64,000 nt of DNA from JAFGCL01 sp964492335 (lineage in GTDB: Bacteria > Chloroflexota > Dehalococcoidia > UBA2247 > RBG-13-53-26). The DNA lies in assembly GCA_964492335.1 (NCBI GenBank), contig CAZBJX010000011.1:1-64000 (forward strand), read 5' to 3'. Below are positions 17,272 to 26,800 of the stretch, piece by piece. The stretch's first letter is position 1; the number at the start of each line of letters is the position of its first letter. A program made the position numbers and the translations under genes. The notes beneath the pieces were generated by a model. It did no database searches. It was given only the letters and a program-made list of their open reading frames with translations, and had not been told where the DNA came from.

Positions 17272-18206
17272 CGCCCGTAGATCCAGACCCCGAAGACGTA
17301 CCCCGTGGCCATCAGGGAGAGGTTGGCCACGATGGCCGCCGCCTGCGGCAGGCTGGCCGGCCGGTAGAAGCGGACCAGCCGCCCGCCGATCGACCGGAAG
17401 AGCAGCCGGCGCAGAAAGACGCTCTCCGCGGCCAGCGGACGGCTGCCGTACCGCGACACCAGACCCTTCATCAGCGCCCTAGTGTGCCCCTCGCGCAGGC
17501 AGAAGTCAAGCATGTAGGAGGGCTTCGCCCTGCCGGCCACCACCTTGTGGTGGACCACGGCGTCGCGGCGAAAGACGATGCGGCCGCCAGGCATGTGCTT
17601 CCTGATCCGCAGGCACATCTCCGCCTCTTCGCCGCCGGCGGGGTTGAACTTCTTGCGGCCTCCCTCGCACCTTCCCAGGCTGGTCTCCCAGAGGCCCGCC
17701 TTCTGGAAGACCTCCCGCCGGAAGGCCATATTGCTGCCAGTGACGTTCCGGATGGAGCCATCGGCCTCCACGATGAGGGCCTTGTGACCGGTGCAGCCGA
17801 TCACGAAATCGAACTCCACGGGGAACCACAGCGGAGGCCGCCCTCCCGGCCAGGCGGGGACCGCCTCACCGCCTACCGCCACCACCAGGGGGTCATCGAA
17901 GGCCGCCGCCAGGCTGGCCAGCCAGTCCTTCTCCGCCACCGCGTCGTCGTCCAGGAAGGCCACCACTTCGCCGGTGGACGCGCCCACGGCCACGTTCCTG
18001 GTCTCCGACAGGCCGGGGCGGCCGGTGGAGAGGAGCAGGGTCACCCGGGATCCCAGTATCGCCCCCAGGCGCTGGTAGAGGGCCTCGTTGTGGTCGATGG
18101 CCACTATGACCTGGTGGGGCGCCAGGGTCTGCGCCAGGGCGGATTCCACTGCCTCCAGCGTGTCCTGCAGGCGCTCCTGGGTATAAGCGCAGATGACCAC
18201 CGACAC
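17268..18206 (-). CDS. GT2-family glycosyltransferase
   Basis: 312 residues from GTG 18206. GT-A fold features: VSVVICAYTQERLQDTLEAV, the STGRPGLSETRNVA helix, and the metal-binding VVAFLDDDAVAEKDWL (DDD, functioning as DXD). NVTGSNMAFRREVFQKAG and GGEEAEMCLRIR follow as the acceptor-side ED-like motif. Two hydrophobic segments near the C-terminus (about 260-305) suggest membrane association. The start is uncertain: there is no ATG, and a GGGGAGGAC site lies 15 nt before this GTG. A longer N-terminus overlapping the upstream gene is possible but looks low-complexity. It transfers a sugar in assembly of the repeat unit. Confidence 0.75.
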   Translation of the reverse strand: MSVVICAYTQERLQDTLEAVESALAQTLAPHQVIVAIDHNEALYQRLGAILGSRVTLLLSTGRPGLSETRNVAVGASTGEVVAFLDDDAVAEKDWLASLAAAFDDPLVVAVGGEAVPAWPGGRPPLWFPVEFDFVIGCTGHKALIVEADGSIRNVTGSNMAFRREVFQKAGLWETSLGRCEGGRKKFNPAGGEEAEMCLRIRKHMPGGRIVFRRDAVVHHKVVAGRAKPSYMLDFCLREGHTRALMKGLVSRYGSRPLAAESVFLRRLLFRSIGGRLVRFYRPASLPQAAAIVANLSLMATGYVFGVWIYGR

Positions 18207-18298
18207 GCTGAGGGGACTTGCGTCCTCCCCGCGAGCGGTGGTCCGCCCGGAGGCGCCTGCTGCCGGCTCGGGTCCTGGCTGTCTGCGCTCGGCTCCGG

Positions 18299-19117
18299 CT
18301 ACGCCTCCATCTGCCCCGGGCGCCACGCGCCGAGCCGAGCCATGATCTTCAAATGCTGCCACCCGGCCTTCCAACTGTGAAGCTTCGTTTCCCCGATACG
18401 CGATTCGTACCGCACCGGGATCTCGCGCACCCTGAGCTTCATGCGGCTGGCCTTGATGGCGATCTCCGGCTCTATGGCGAACCCGCCGGAGGATATCCCC
18501 ATCCGGCTCAGGCAGCACTTCCTGATGCCGTACAGCCCGGTGGAATAGTCTCCCGCCTGGAAGCGATAAATCCGCCTCATTATACCCTGAAACACGGCGT
18601 TGCCAAGCTGGTTGAAGAGGGGGATGTTGTCCCGGCCGGTCGCCCTGGACCCGTACACCAGGTCGCAGGTCTCCAGGGCCTCGGTCATGCCCGGGATGGC
18701 CTCCGGCGGATAGGTGCCGTCGGCATCGATGAAGATGACGACATCCCCCCGCGCATGCCTGACGCCGGTGAGCATGGCCTTGCCCTTGCCGCCGTTCCGG
18801 GCAAGGCGGACCACGCCGCAGGGGAACCGGCTGGCGACCAGGGACGTGGCATCGGACGACCCGTCATCCACCACCAGCACCTCGTGCTGCCCATCGATGG
18901 CCCGGTACAGCCTCTCCAGGACCACGGGGAGCCCCTCCTCCTCGTTGTAGGCGGGTATTATCACCGTGGCCGCGATCCGGGGCCCCACCTCGGCCCACTT
19001 CAGGACCGTCTCCCCGCACGTGGTTTCGTGGCGGCCGCTCAGGAAGTCCACCGGCAGGACCGGCCGGCCGACCGCGAGATCATTCAGTTCCAGGCGCTCA
19101 TCGAGTTCCATGCCCAT
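18299..19117 (-). CDS. GT2-family glycosyltransferase, dolichol-phosphate-mannose-synthase-like
   Basis: 272 residues. After a polar N-terminus (about 1-45), the GT-A domain has ATVIIPAYNEEEGLPVVLE, EVLVVDDGSSDAT, RNGGKGKAMLTGVRHARGD, VVIFIDADGTYPPE (DAD metal site) and a C-terminal GLYGIRKCCL and IRYES-like region. This order matches polyprenyl-phosphate hexose synthases that load a sugar onto the lipid carrier. ATG 19117 is chosen for its AAGGAG site 6 nt upstream; further upstream Met codons lack one. It is the first gene of the minus-strand locus and lies 119 nt past the R1 terminator. A similar gene follows the R2 element at 37874. Confidence 0.8.
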   Translation of the reverse strand: MGMELDERLELNDLAVGRPVLPVDFLSGRHETTCGETVLKWAEVGPRIAATVIIPAYNEEEGLPVVLERLYRAIDGQHEVLVVDDGSSDATSLVASRFPCGVVRLARNGGKGKAMLTGVRHARGDVVIFIDADGTYPPEAIPGMTEALETCDLVYGSRATGRDNIPLFNQLGNAVFQGIMRRIYRFQAGDYSTGLYGIRKCCLSRMGISSGGFAIEPEIAIKASRMKLRVREIPVRYESRIGETKLHSWKAGWQHLKIMARLGAWRPGQMEA

Positions 19118-19235
19118 CTCCGCTCCTTCGCTTGATCGTCCCATCTTCAACTGAGGTCTCCGCGCACTTGAACGCAGACGGTTGAGTCCTTTCCCCCTTC
19201 GACCACTCCCCCGAAGCCTGCCGGCGCTGTCCACC

Positions 19236-19266
19236 ACAAAAGAAAAACCGACCTCAAGGTCGGTTT
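19236..19266 (-). terminator. Intrinsic terminator of R1
   Basis: Minus-strand stem AAACCGACC / GGTCGGTTT with loop TTGA, followed by TTTTTCTTTT. It lies between the R1 RNA and the GT2 gene, so it must be read through for operon expression from the R1 promoter, or it ends a separate small RNA. Confidence 0.85.
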
Positions 19267-19527
19267 CACTACTGGCTCCCTGTTCCCCAAGTGACCACTT
19301 ACGGGCAACAGTTCATCGCCCCCGGGCAGACTCCAGAATGCGCCTACAAGTCAGTCTCCTGTATTATCGCCCCCTCCGCTTTCCATACCGGCCCGCGCTC
19401 ACGACCGTGCCGGCGCCACCACAGGAACTCATGGAGTCAACTGCAACCTGCTCCCCGGCCGCGCCCTGTCCCCCGCAACCAAGTCCACTTCGCCCCTCTG
19501 ATCGGACACTTCGGTGACAGCTAACTG
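19236..19527 (-). ncRNA. R1: structured leader RNA ahead of the minus-strand polysaccharide operon
   Basis: About 290 nt from the promoter at 19534-19562 to a strong intrinsic terminator, with no convincing reading frame. Its last 58 nt (19315-19258) align with R2 (37683-37741): a TGAA, a 5-bp hairpin stem, TGGTCACTTGGG in the loop, then GGGAGCCAGTAGTGAAACC running into the terminator stem. The hairpin stem is CUGUU/AACAG here and CCGCC/GGCGG in R2, so three base pairs changed on both sides while pairing was kept. The 5' part differs in sequence but also folds (for example ACAG/CUGU near 19520). I do not recognise a known Rfam family. Role inferred: cis-regulator or small RNA. Confidence 0.65.
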
Positions 19528-19533
19528 TTATTA

Positions 19534-19562
19534 GATGTACCATGCGACGCTCGAATAGTCAA
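19534..19562 (-). promoter_or_regulatory. Promoter of R1 and the polysaccharide operon
   Basis: Minus strand: TTGACT, 17-nt spacer, TACATC, with TGg just before the -10. RNA would start near 19527. No other promoter-like sequence was noticed between here and the first GT2 gene. Confidence 0.6.
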
Positions 19563-19689
19563 GCGTTTTTGCTGCCGTTTTGCACGCAATGGCACCGGTC
19601 CCCGGAGATGCCGCGGCAGTCTGTCGCCGGGCCCCGGTGCCAGGCCCTGTGGCGCTACTGCCCGAAGGCTGTACCAAATCCCGCGAGCA

Positions 19690-19698
19690 TGGTAGTAT
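19690..19698 (+). promoter_or_regulatory. Extended -10 promoter of the carbamoyltransferase gene
   Basis: TGGTAGTAT. RNA would start near 19705, which rules out the in-frame ATG at 19697 (it lies inside the -10 box) and supports ATG 19721. Confidence 0.5.
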
Positions 19699-19720
19699 GA
19701 AGGGCAATTCGGGCCAAGCC

Positions 19721-21403
19721 ATGAACATATTGGGGCTGAACTACTACTTCCATGACTCCTCGGCCTGCCTGGTGGCGGACGGGAAGATCGCCGTGGCCAT
19801 CGAAGAGGAGCGGCTGACCCGCCAGAAGCACACCCACGAGTTCCCGGAGAAGGCCATCGCGCGCTGCCTGGCCATGGCCGGCCTGAAGCCCGCGGACATC
19901 GACGCGGTGGCGGTTTCCATCAAGCCCACCAAGAACTGGCCCACAAAGGCCCTCTACGCGCTGGCCCACGCGCCCCACGCCAAGCCGTTCGTGGCGCACG
20001 AGTTGCTCCAGGGGCGCAACCGGCAGCACATGTTCTGGGACTGGTACCGGGGGACCTGGCCGCAGGGGGGCCCCAGGGTCTACTTCGTGCCCCACCACGT
20101 CGCGCATGCCGCCGGCACGTTCCTGGTCTCGCCCTACGAAGAGGCGGCCATCATCAGCCTGGACGGCTCCGGCGAGTGGTCCACCTCCTTCATCGGGCGG
20201 GGGGCCGGCACCCGGGTGGTCCCCTTCTCCGAGAGCTTCTTCCCCAACTCGCTGGGGTCCTTCTACGAGTCGGCCACCCAGTTCTGCGGGTTCCGCCCCA
20301 ACTACGACGAAGGCAAGACCATGGGACTGGCGCCGTTCGGCGACCCGGAGGTGTTCGGCAAGACAGTGGACCGCATGGTCACCGTCGATGCCGGCGGCGC
20401 CATCAAGGTGGACCTGTCCTATTTCCGGTTCCAGTACAACGAGCCGCGGCGCTTCTCCGCGAAGTTCATGGAGGCCTTCGGCCCTCCGCGCACCGGGAAG
20501 GAGTTCGGGGACAACCACAAGAACGTGGCCGCCGCCTTTCAGAAGGCCCTCGAGGACCGGGCCCTGGAGCTGTGCTCGCTGGCGAGGCAGAGGACCGGGA
20601 GCCGGCACCTCATCATCGCGGGGGGCGTGGCCCTCAACAGCGTGATGAACGGGCGCATCCTGCGCGAGGCCGGATTTGACGACATCTACGTGATGCCGGC
20701 GGCGGGAGACAACGGCACCGCCATCGGCGCCGCCTTTCACGTCTACAACAGCGTACTCAACCATCCCCGGGTGTTCGTGCACGATGATCCCTATCTGGGG
20801 ACGTCCTATTCCGATGAGCAGATAGCGAGGGTGCTCAGCGGCTGCAAGCTGCGGGCCGCCCGGCAGGACGACATGGCGGCAACGGCGGCGCGGCTTCTGG
20901 CCGACGGCCAGATCCTGGGCTGGTTCCAGGGCCGCATGGAGATCGGCCCCCGGGCCCTGGGCAACCGCAGCATCCTGGCCAATCCCACCCTGCCCTACAT
21001 GAAGGACAAGATCAACGCCGAGGTCAAGCACCGCGAGGCCTTCCGGCCCTTCGCCCCTTCCGTTCCGGTGGAGGACAAGGACACGTACTTCGACATCATC
21101 GGGGAAAGCCCGGTCATGCTCAAGGTCTGCCCGGTCCGCCCGGAGATGCGGCAGTTGCTCCCCGCCATCACCCATGTCGACGGCTCGGCCAGGCTCCACA
21201 CCGTCACCCGGGACATCAATCCCCTCTTCCACGACCTGCTGCGCAAGTTCGGCGCCCTGACCGGGACCCCCGTGCTCCTCGACACCAGCTTCAACATCCA
21301 GGGTGAGCCGATCGTGGAGTCGCCGGAGGACGCCATCCGCTGCTTCTTCTCCACAGGCATGGACTCGCTGGCGCTGGGCAGCTTCCTCATCACCAAGGAC
21401 TGA
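19721..21403 (+). CDS. Carbamoyltransferase (NodU/CmcH/TobZ family)
   Basis: 560 residues. The N-terminal Kae1/YgjD-like ASKHA domain starts MNILGLNYYFHDSSACLV and includes AVAIEEERLTRQKHTHEFP, FVPHHVAHAAGTF (metal-binding His pair), AIISLDGSGEWST and the ATP-site IIAGGVALNSVMNGR. The C-terminal YrdC-like carbamoylation domain has GWFQGRMEIGPRALGNRSILA and EAFRPFAPSVP. These enzymes put a carbamoyl group from carbamoyl phosphate onto sugars of antibiotics, Nod factors or polysaccharides. It is divergent from the R1 operon, separated by their back-to-back promoters, so it may decorate the polysaccharide made there (inferred). Upstream Met codons precede the predicted RNA start. Confidence 0.9.
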   Translation: MNILGLNYYFHDSSACLVADGKIAVAIEEERLTRQKHTHEFPEKAIARCLAMAGLKPADIDAVAVSIKPTKNWPTKALYALAHAPHAKPFVAHELLQGRNRQHMFWDWYRGTWPQGGPRVYFVPHHVAHAAGTFLVSPYEEAAIISLDGSGEWSTSFIGRGAGTRVVPFSESFFPNSLGSFYESATQFCGFRPNYDEGKTMGLAPFGDPEVFGKTVDRMVTVDAGGAIKVDLSYFRFQYNEPRRFSAKFMEAFGPPRTGKEFGDNHKNVAAAFQKALEDRALELCSLARQRTGSRHLIIAGGVALNSVMNGRILREAGFDDIYVMPAAGDNGTAIGAAFHVYNSVLNHPRVFVHDDPYLGTSYSDEQIARVLSGCKLRAARQDDMAATAARLLADGQILGWFQGRMEIGPRALGNRSILANPTLPYMKDKINAEVKHREAFRPFAPSVPVEDKDTYFDIIGESPVMLKVCPVRPEMRQLLPAITHVDGSARLHTVTRDINPLFHDLLRKFGALTGTPVLLDTSFNIQGEPIVESPEDAIRCFFSTGMDSLALGSFLITKD

Positions 21404-21566
21404 GCGGCGGCCCCCGCCGCGCCCGTCCCGGCCGGCGCTTCGCCGGTCAAGCCGGGGCCGGCCCCCAACAGCCTTCGTGCTCTGCTGCATGCTCCGGCGC
21501 CGCCCGGTAAGACCGAAGCTGCCCGCTGCCCGGCAGCGCCGCCCGTTGTTGCCCGGCTGCGCCGTC

Positions 21567-21595
21567 TTGACAGACCGGCCCGCCAGTAGTACATT
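21567..21595 (+). promoter_or_regulatory. lexA operon promoter
   Basis: TTGACA, 17-nt spacer, TACATT. The -10 is covered by the LexA-type palindrome. RNA would start near 21602, about 26 nt before ATG 21628. Confidence 0.65.
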
Positions 21596-21602
21596 TGTAC
21601 TA
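21587..21602 (+). promoter_or_regulatory. Probable LexA operator (SOS box)
   Basis: Perfect 16-nt inverted repeat TAGTACA-TT-TGTACTA covering the -10 of the lexA promoter, the expected place for autorepression. The half site differs from the E. coli CTGT and Bacillus CGAAC types. No second complete copy was noticed in the window, consistent with the whole cassette being one operon. Confidence 0.65.
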
Positions 21603-21627
21603 TAATTGATGCGATGAAGGCGGCGCC

Positions 21628-22293
21628 ATGGCCCGGGCATCCCTGAGACGGCAGCAGATACTGAGCTTCATCCGAGAGTTCATAGAGCGGAAGGGGTATC
21701 CCCCCACGGTGAGAGACATCCTGCGCAGCTGCCGCATCAGCTCCCCGGCGGTGGTGCAGCACCACCTCAAGGTGCTGGAGGGGCAGGGCCACATCAGCCG
21801 TGAGCCCGGCATCCGCCGCAGCATCACCCTGGCCGGCAGGCCCGGGCGCGCGGCCAGGGTCCCCCTCCTGGGGCAGATTGCGGCGGGCCAGCCCATACCG
21901 GTGCCGCAGCCGGACTCCTGGCACGAGGAGCCCCTGGAGATGCTGGAGGTCCCGGCCGGCCTGGCCCCCGGAGGAGGCGCGCCTGCCGGCGGCGTCTACG
22001 CCCTGCAGGTGAAGGGGCAGTCCATGATCGACACCCTCATCGATGATGGCGATATCGTCATCATGCAGGCCGCCAGCACCGTCAACAACGGTGAAACGGC
22101 GGCGGTGTGGCTCAGGGCGGAGCAGGAGGTCACCCTGAAAAGGGTCTACCGCGAGCGCGGGCGCGTCCGCCTGCAGCCGGCCAACAGCCAGATGGAGCCC
22201 ACGTACCACGACCCGGAGAACGTAGAGGTCCGGGGAAGGGTCATCGGCGTCATCCGGGCCCTCGCAGGGCCGGCCCGGGCCGCCCTTCTCTAA
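21628..22293 (+). CDS. lexA: LexA repressor
   Basis: 221 residues. An N-terminal winged-helix DNA-binding domain (about 1-70; RQQILSFIREFIERKGYPPTVRDI, then SSPAVVQHHLKVL) is followed by an S24 autoprotease domain. The cleavage site is Ala86-Gly87 in LGQIAAGQPIP, and the catalytic Ser132 (VKGQSMIDTLIDDGD) and Lys171 (VTLKRVY) are all present, so RecA-stimulated self-cleavage should work. It represses its own operon through the palindrome at 21587-21602 and thus the downstream imuB and dnaE2 genes. The insertion PGGGAPAGG (114-122) in the linker to the active Ser is somewhat longer than in common LexA proteins. Confidence 0.93.
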   Translation: MARASLRRQQILSFIREFIERKGYPPTVRDILRSCRISSPAVVQHHLKVLEGQGHISREPGIRRSITLAGRPGRAARVPLLGQIAAGQPIPVPQPDSWHEEPLEMLEVPAGLAPGGGAPAGGVYALQVKGQSMIDTLIDDGDIVIMQAASTVNNGETAAVWLRAEQEVTLKRVYRERGRVRLQPANSQMEPTYHDPENVEVRGRVIGVIRALAGPARAALL

Positions 22294-22314
22294 GCCCGCA
22301 TCCAGGAAACCAGG

Positions 22315-23532
22315 ATGGAAGTCCTCTGTCTCTTCATTCCCCACCCGCCGCCGGGGGAGGCGCGGCCCGGGGCCGCCGGCAAGCCCGGCCATCGAGATGC
22401 CGGCCCGGCGCAAGCCGCGCCGCGGCCCGTGGCCGCCGGCCCCCTCCCCGGAGAAAGCGGTGGCGCCCGGTCCTTCGAGGCGGTGCTGGACATACTGGAC
22501 CGCTTCAGCCCCGCCGTGGAGGCGGGGGCCCCGGGCAAAGTGTTCCTCGACGTCACCGGCTCCCGGAAGCTGTACGGGCCCGCCGCCAGCCTGGCGGACC
22601 TGGTCACCCGGGAGGTGCTGCGGGGGTCCGGGCTCCGCTCCCGGGCCGCGGTGGCCGGCGGCAAGTTTGTGGCCGGAGTGGCCGCGCCCCTGGCCACCGC
22701 GGGCCCGCTGGTAGTGCCCCCCGGCCAGGAGAAGCAGTTCCTGGCGCCTCTCCCCGTAGAGCTTCTGCCCGTGTCCCCGCAGGCCCTGTCCTGGCTCCGG
22801 CGGCTGGGACTGCGCCGCCTGGGCCAGGTGGCCGCCCTGCCGGAGAACGCCCTGGCCGGCCAACTGGGCGCGGAAGGTGTGACCGCCTACCGCCTGGCCA
22901 GCGGGATAGACCTGGCGCCGGTGATACCCCGGCCCCGGCCGGACGTCCTGGAGGAAACGCTTTCCTTCGAGGCGCCTCCGGAGAGCCTGGGGGCCCTGCT
23001 GGCCGCCCTGGACAGGCTGCTGGACCGGCTGGTGCCCCTGCTCCGGAAGCGATACCAGGTCTGCAGCCAGATCAGGCTGTGTTTCATCCTCGATGCCGCC
23101 GCGCCCAGCGCGGCCGGCCCCGGCGCCGTCGAGCCAGGCAGAGCCCGTTCCGACGGCGTCCGGCCGCGGCCGGACAGCGTGAACCTGAAGACGCCCCTGG
23201 ACTCCAAGCCCGAGATCCTGGGGGTCCTGAAACGCCACCTGGAGGCCGCCGCCTTCCCGGAAGGAATGTCCGGGGTCCGCCTGTCCCTGGCCCGGCTGGG
23301 CGGCGAGGCAGGCCGGCAGGCGCCCCTCTCATCAGCCGCCAGGAGGCGCCAGGCGGAGGCCCTGCAGCGCCTGGAGAAGGACCTGGGGGCCCGGTTCGGG
23401 CCGGGATCCCTGAAGAAGGTGGTGGCCCTGGACCCCGGCTCCCGCATACCGGAGCGCCGCATGGCCCTGGTGGACGCCGCCGTCGAGCCTCCGGGGCAAA
23501 GGGATCAGGGGCAGCCAGGGCATGGGGCATAG
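22315..23532 (+). CDS. imuB: ImuB-like Y-family polymerase relative
   Basis: 405 residues. Y-family layout: a palm segment with FSPAVEAGAPGKVFLDVTGSRKLYG (65-88), fingers (DLVTREVLRGSGLRSRAAVAGGKF), helix-hairpin-helix thumb (LSWLRRLGLRRLGQVAALPENALAGQLG) and a little-finger domain with EETLSFEAPPESLG. The catalytic Asp-Glu pair normally just before FLD is Gly-Lys here, so it should be catalytically dead, as expected for ImuB, which acts as the beta-clamp-binding adaptor of the DnaE2 mutasome. The N-terminus is unusually short and low in complexity (10-50). It lies 21 nt after lexA. No imuA gene is present in the operon. Confidence 0.8.
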   Translation: MEVLCLFIPHPPPGEARPGAAGKPGHRDAGPAQAAPRPVAAGPLPGESGGARSFEAVLDILDRFSPAVEAGAPGKVFLDVTGSRKLYGPAASLADLVTREVLRGSGLRSRAAVAGGKFVAGVAAPLATAGPLVVPPGQEKQFLAPLPVELLPVSPQALSWLRRLGLRRLGQVAALPENALAGQLGAEGVTAYRLASGIDLAPVIPRPRPDVLEETLSFEAPPESLGALLAALDRLLDRLVPLLRKRYQVCSQIRLCFILDAAAPSAAGPGAVEPGRARSDGVRPRPDSVNLKTPLDSKPEILGVLKRHLEAAAFPEGMSGVRLSLARLGGEAGRQAPLSSAARRRQAEALQRLEKDLGARFGPGSLKKVVALDPGSRIPERRMALVDAAVEPPGQRDQGQPGHGA

Positions 23533-23583
23533 AGGCGCCGCGGCACAGGATCAGGAAGGCCGTACAGGAGGGGCCCGACAGCC

Positions 23584-23832
23584 ATGGTCACGCCGCTCAA
23601 TGTCCCCAGGGAGATACGCGTTGCCGCCGCCGGCGACGGCTGCCCGGTCTCCGTCCGCATCGCCGGCCGGCAGCGGCGGGTGGCCCGCATCAGCAACCAG
23701 TGGCGCATAGACGACGAGTGGTGGCGCCAGGAGATATCCCGCCGTTACTTCGAGCTGGAGCTCGGGGACGGCTTGGTGATCACCGTATTTGAGGACCTGG
23801 TCTCGGGGCGCTGGTACCAGCAAAGGCTCTAG
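23584..23832 (+). CDS. Small protein of the mutagenesis cassette (DUF6504-like)
   Basis: 82 residues, one compact beta-rich domain: PVSVRIAGRQRRVARISNQWRIDDEWWRQEISRRYFELELGDG. The pattern of W..D.WW..EI.R.YF.(V/L) matches, from memory, the DUF6504 family that is often encoded between ImuB and DnaE2 genes. Function is not established; conserved position suggests a structural part of, or accessory to, the translesion complex. It is 51 nt after imuB and its stop is 2 nt from the dnaE2 start, so expression is coupled. A GGAGG site lies about 12 nt before the ATG. Confidence 0.7.
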   Translation: MVTPLNVPREIRVAAAGDGCPVSVRIAGRQRRVARISNQWRIDDEWWRQEISRRYFELELGDGLVITVFEDLVSGRWYQQRL

Positions 23833-23834
23833 CC

Positions 23835-26800
23835 ATGTATGCCGAGCTGCACTGCCACAGCAACTTCTCCTTCCTGGACGGGGCCTCCCATCCGGAGGAC
23901 CTGGTCTCCCGGGCGAAGGAGCTGGGCCTGCCCGCCCTGGCCCTCACCGACCACGACGGGCTGTACGGCCTGGTCAAGTTCCGCAACGCCGCCCGGGAGC
24001 AGGGCATCAGCGCTATAACCGGCGCGGAGATGACGCTGGACGGCGGCAGCCACCTCACCCTGCTCGCCCGGGATGCCGCCGGCTACTCCAACCTCTGCCG
24101 GCTGATCAGCCACGCCCAGCTGGGCCACGGCAAGGGCCGGGCATCCCTGGACCCGGGCCTGCTGGAGAAGCACTCCGATGGCCTCTTCTGCCTCTCCGGG
24201 TGCCGGAAGGGACAGGTCTCCCGGCTGATGCTCGCCGGCCGGAGAGAGGAGGCCGCCGCGGCCGCCCGCCGCTACCGCGGCATCTTCGGCCCCCGCTTCT
24301 ACATCGAGCTGCAGAACAACCTCTGCCCCGAGGACCGGCGGCTGTGCCGCGGCCTGGCAGAGCTGGCCCGAGACCTGGGCATCGGCTGCGTGGCCACCAA
24401 CAACGTGCACTACGCCCGCAGGGAAGACCACCGCCTGCAGGATGTCCTGGTCTGCATCCGCAACCGCAGCACCCTGGATGCCTCCCACCACCTGCGGCGG
24501 CCCAACTCCGAGTGCCACCTGAAGCCCGGCCAGGAGATGGCCCGGCTCTTCAGGGACTACCCCGCGGCCCTGGCCAACACCCTGCGGATAGCCGGGGCCT
24601 GCAGCCTCGATCTCGACCTGTCCGGCCACCGTTTCCCGGACTTCCCGGCGCCGCCGGGGGAGACCGCCGACAGCTTCCTGGAGAAGCTCTGCCGGGAGCA
24701 AGCGGCCCGGAGGTATCAGCCGCTGACGCAGGAGGTGGAGCGGCGGCTCTCCGAGGAGCTGCGCCTGGTGCGGCAGCTGGGGCTGGCCGGCTACTTCCTC
24801 ACCGTGTGGGACATCATGGAATACGCCCGGGGAAACGACATCCCGGCCCAGGGCCGGGGATCGGCGGCCAGCTCCATCGTGACCTACCTCCTGGGGGTCA
24901 CCCGGGTCGACCCGGTGGCCCAGAGGCTGTTCGCCGGCCGCTTCCTCAACGACGAGATGTCGGCCATGCCGGACATAGACATAGACATCGCCTCCGACCG
25001 GGAAGACCACAGGGAGAAGCTCCTACAGTACATCTACCGCAGGCACGGGCCGGGCCAGGCGGCCATGCTGTGCAACGTGGTGACTTACCGGGCGCGCAGC
25101 GCCGTCCGGGAGGTGGGCAAGGCCATGGGCCTGCCGCCGGACCTGCTGGACCGGATGGCCCGGTCGCTGGACGCGTGCTCCGCGGTCAACATAGATGAAA
25201 GGCTGCCCGGGATGGCCGAGCTCCGGGAGGCCATGGGCTCCCGGGCCGGGGAGCAGTTCCTGGATATCTGCCGCCAGATAGCGGGCTTCCCCCGTCACCT
25301 GGGCATTCACGTGGGGGGGATGATCATCTCCTCCAGCTCCTTGAGCGACATCGTGCCCCTGGAGAAGGCCTCCATGCCGGGCCGCGTGGTGACCCAGTGG
25401 GACAAGGACGACATCAGCGACATCGGCCTGATCAAGATCGACCTCCTGGGCCTGCGCATGCTCTCCCTCATCCACGAGGCGGTCAGGCTGGCCCGGGAAA
25501 GCGGCGGCCCCGGGGCGTCCCCGGACCTCGACCTTGACCATCTTCCCCTGGACGACCCCCGCGTCTATGACATGCTGTGCCGGGGCGACACCCTGGGCGT
25601 GTTCCAGGTGGAGTCCCGGGCCCAGCAGGCCACCCTGCCCCGCTCCCGGCCCCGCTGCTTCGAGGACCTGGTGGCCGAGGTGGCCATCATCCGCCCCGGC
25701 CCCATCCAGGGCAACGCCGTCCACCCCTACCTGGCCCGCCGCCAGGGGAAGGAGAAGGTGAGCTATCTCCACCCGGGCCTGGAGCCGGTGCTCCGGGAGA
25801 CCCTGGGCGTCATCATCTACCAGGAGCAGGTGATCCAGGTGGCCATGGCCATCGCCGGCTTCACCCCCGGCCAGGCGGACTGGCTGCGCCGGGCCATGAG
25901 CCGCAAGCGCTCCCGGGAGGCCATGGAGCGCCTCCGGAGCAGCTTCCTGGAAGGCGCCCGCAGCAACGGCATAGAGGGGGCGGTGGCGGAGGCGGCCTTC
26001 CGGCAGATCGCCAGCTTCGCCGAGTTCGGCTTCTGCAAGGCCCACGCGGCGGCCCTGGCCGAGACCACCTATCGCTCCGCCTGGCTGAAGCTCTACTACC
26101 CCGGCCAATACTACTGCGCCCTGCTCAACTGCCAGCCCATGGGCTTCTACTCGCCCCACGTCATCGTCAACCAGGCCAGGCGCGAGGGGATCGGGGTGCT
26201 CCCGGCAGACATAAACCTCAGCCGGGGCCGGTGCACCCTGGAGGGAGGCGGGATCAGGCTGGGCTTTCGTTATGTCAAAACCGTGGGGGAGAAGGCCTGG
26301 CAGCGGATCGAGCAAGAGCGGGGGTCGGAGCTGCCGGCCGGGCCGTGCCCGGCCGGGCGCGAGGCGGCTGCCGGGGGCCCAGTGGCCACCCCCGGGCGCC
26401 CGTATGCCTCCCTGGAGGACTTCCTCACCCGGACCGGGCTGGACCGGGAGGCCGTGGAGAACCTCATCATGGTGGGGGCCTTCGACTCCCTCGGCACGCC
26501 CCGGCGGCAGCTGCTCTGGCAGCTGGGGGCCCTGGTGCGGCAGCCGCCCGGCGCCGTCCCGCTCCCGTGGACGGCGCCGGCAGTGGAGCTGCCCCGAATG
26601 ACGCTCCGGGACAGAGTGGCCGCCGACTACCAGGTCCAGGGGCTCTCGGCCAGCCACCACCCCATGGAGGTGCTGCGCTCCGGGGTCAGCGGCAAGGTGA
26701 CCCCGGCCCACGACATAGCCTCGGTCCCTTCCGGGTCCCGGGTGAGGGTGGCCGGATGCGTGGTCTGCCGACAGGCGCCACGCACGGCCAAAGGGCACGT

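Noticed and set aside
19655..21640. Long minus-strand frame opposite the carbamoyltransferase
   Set aside because: Shadow of a strongly supported gene; low-complexity product.
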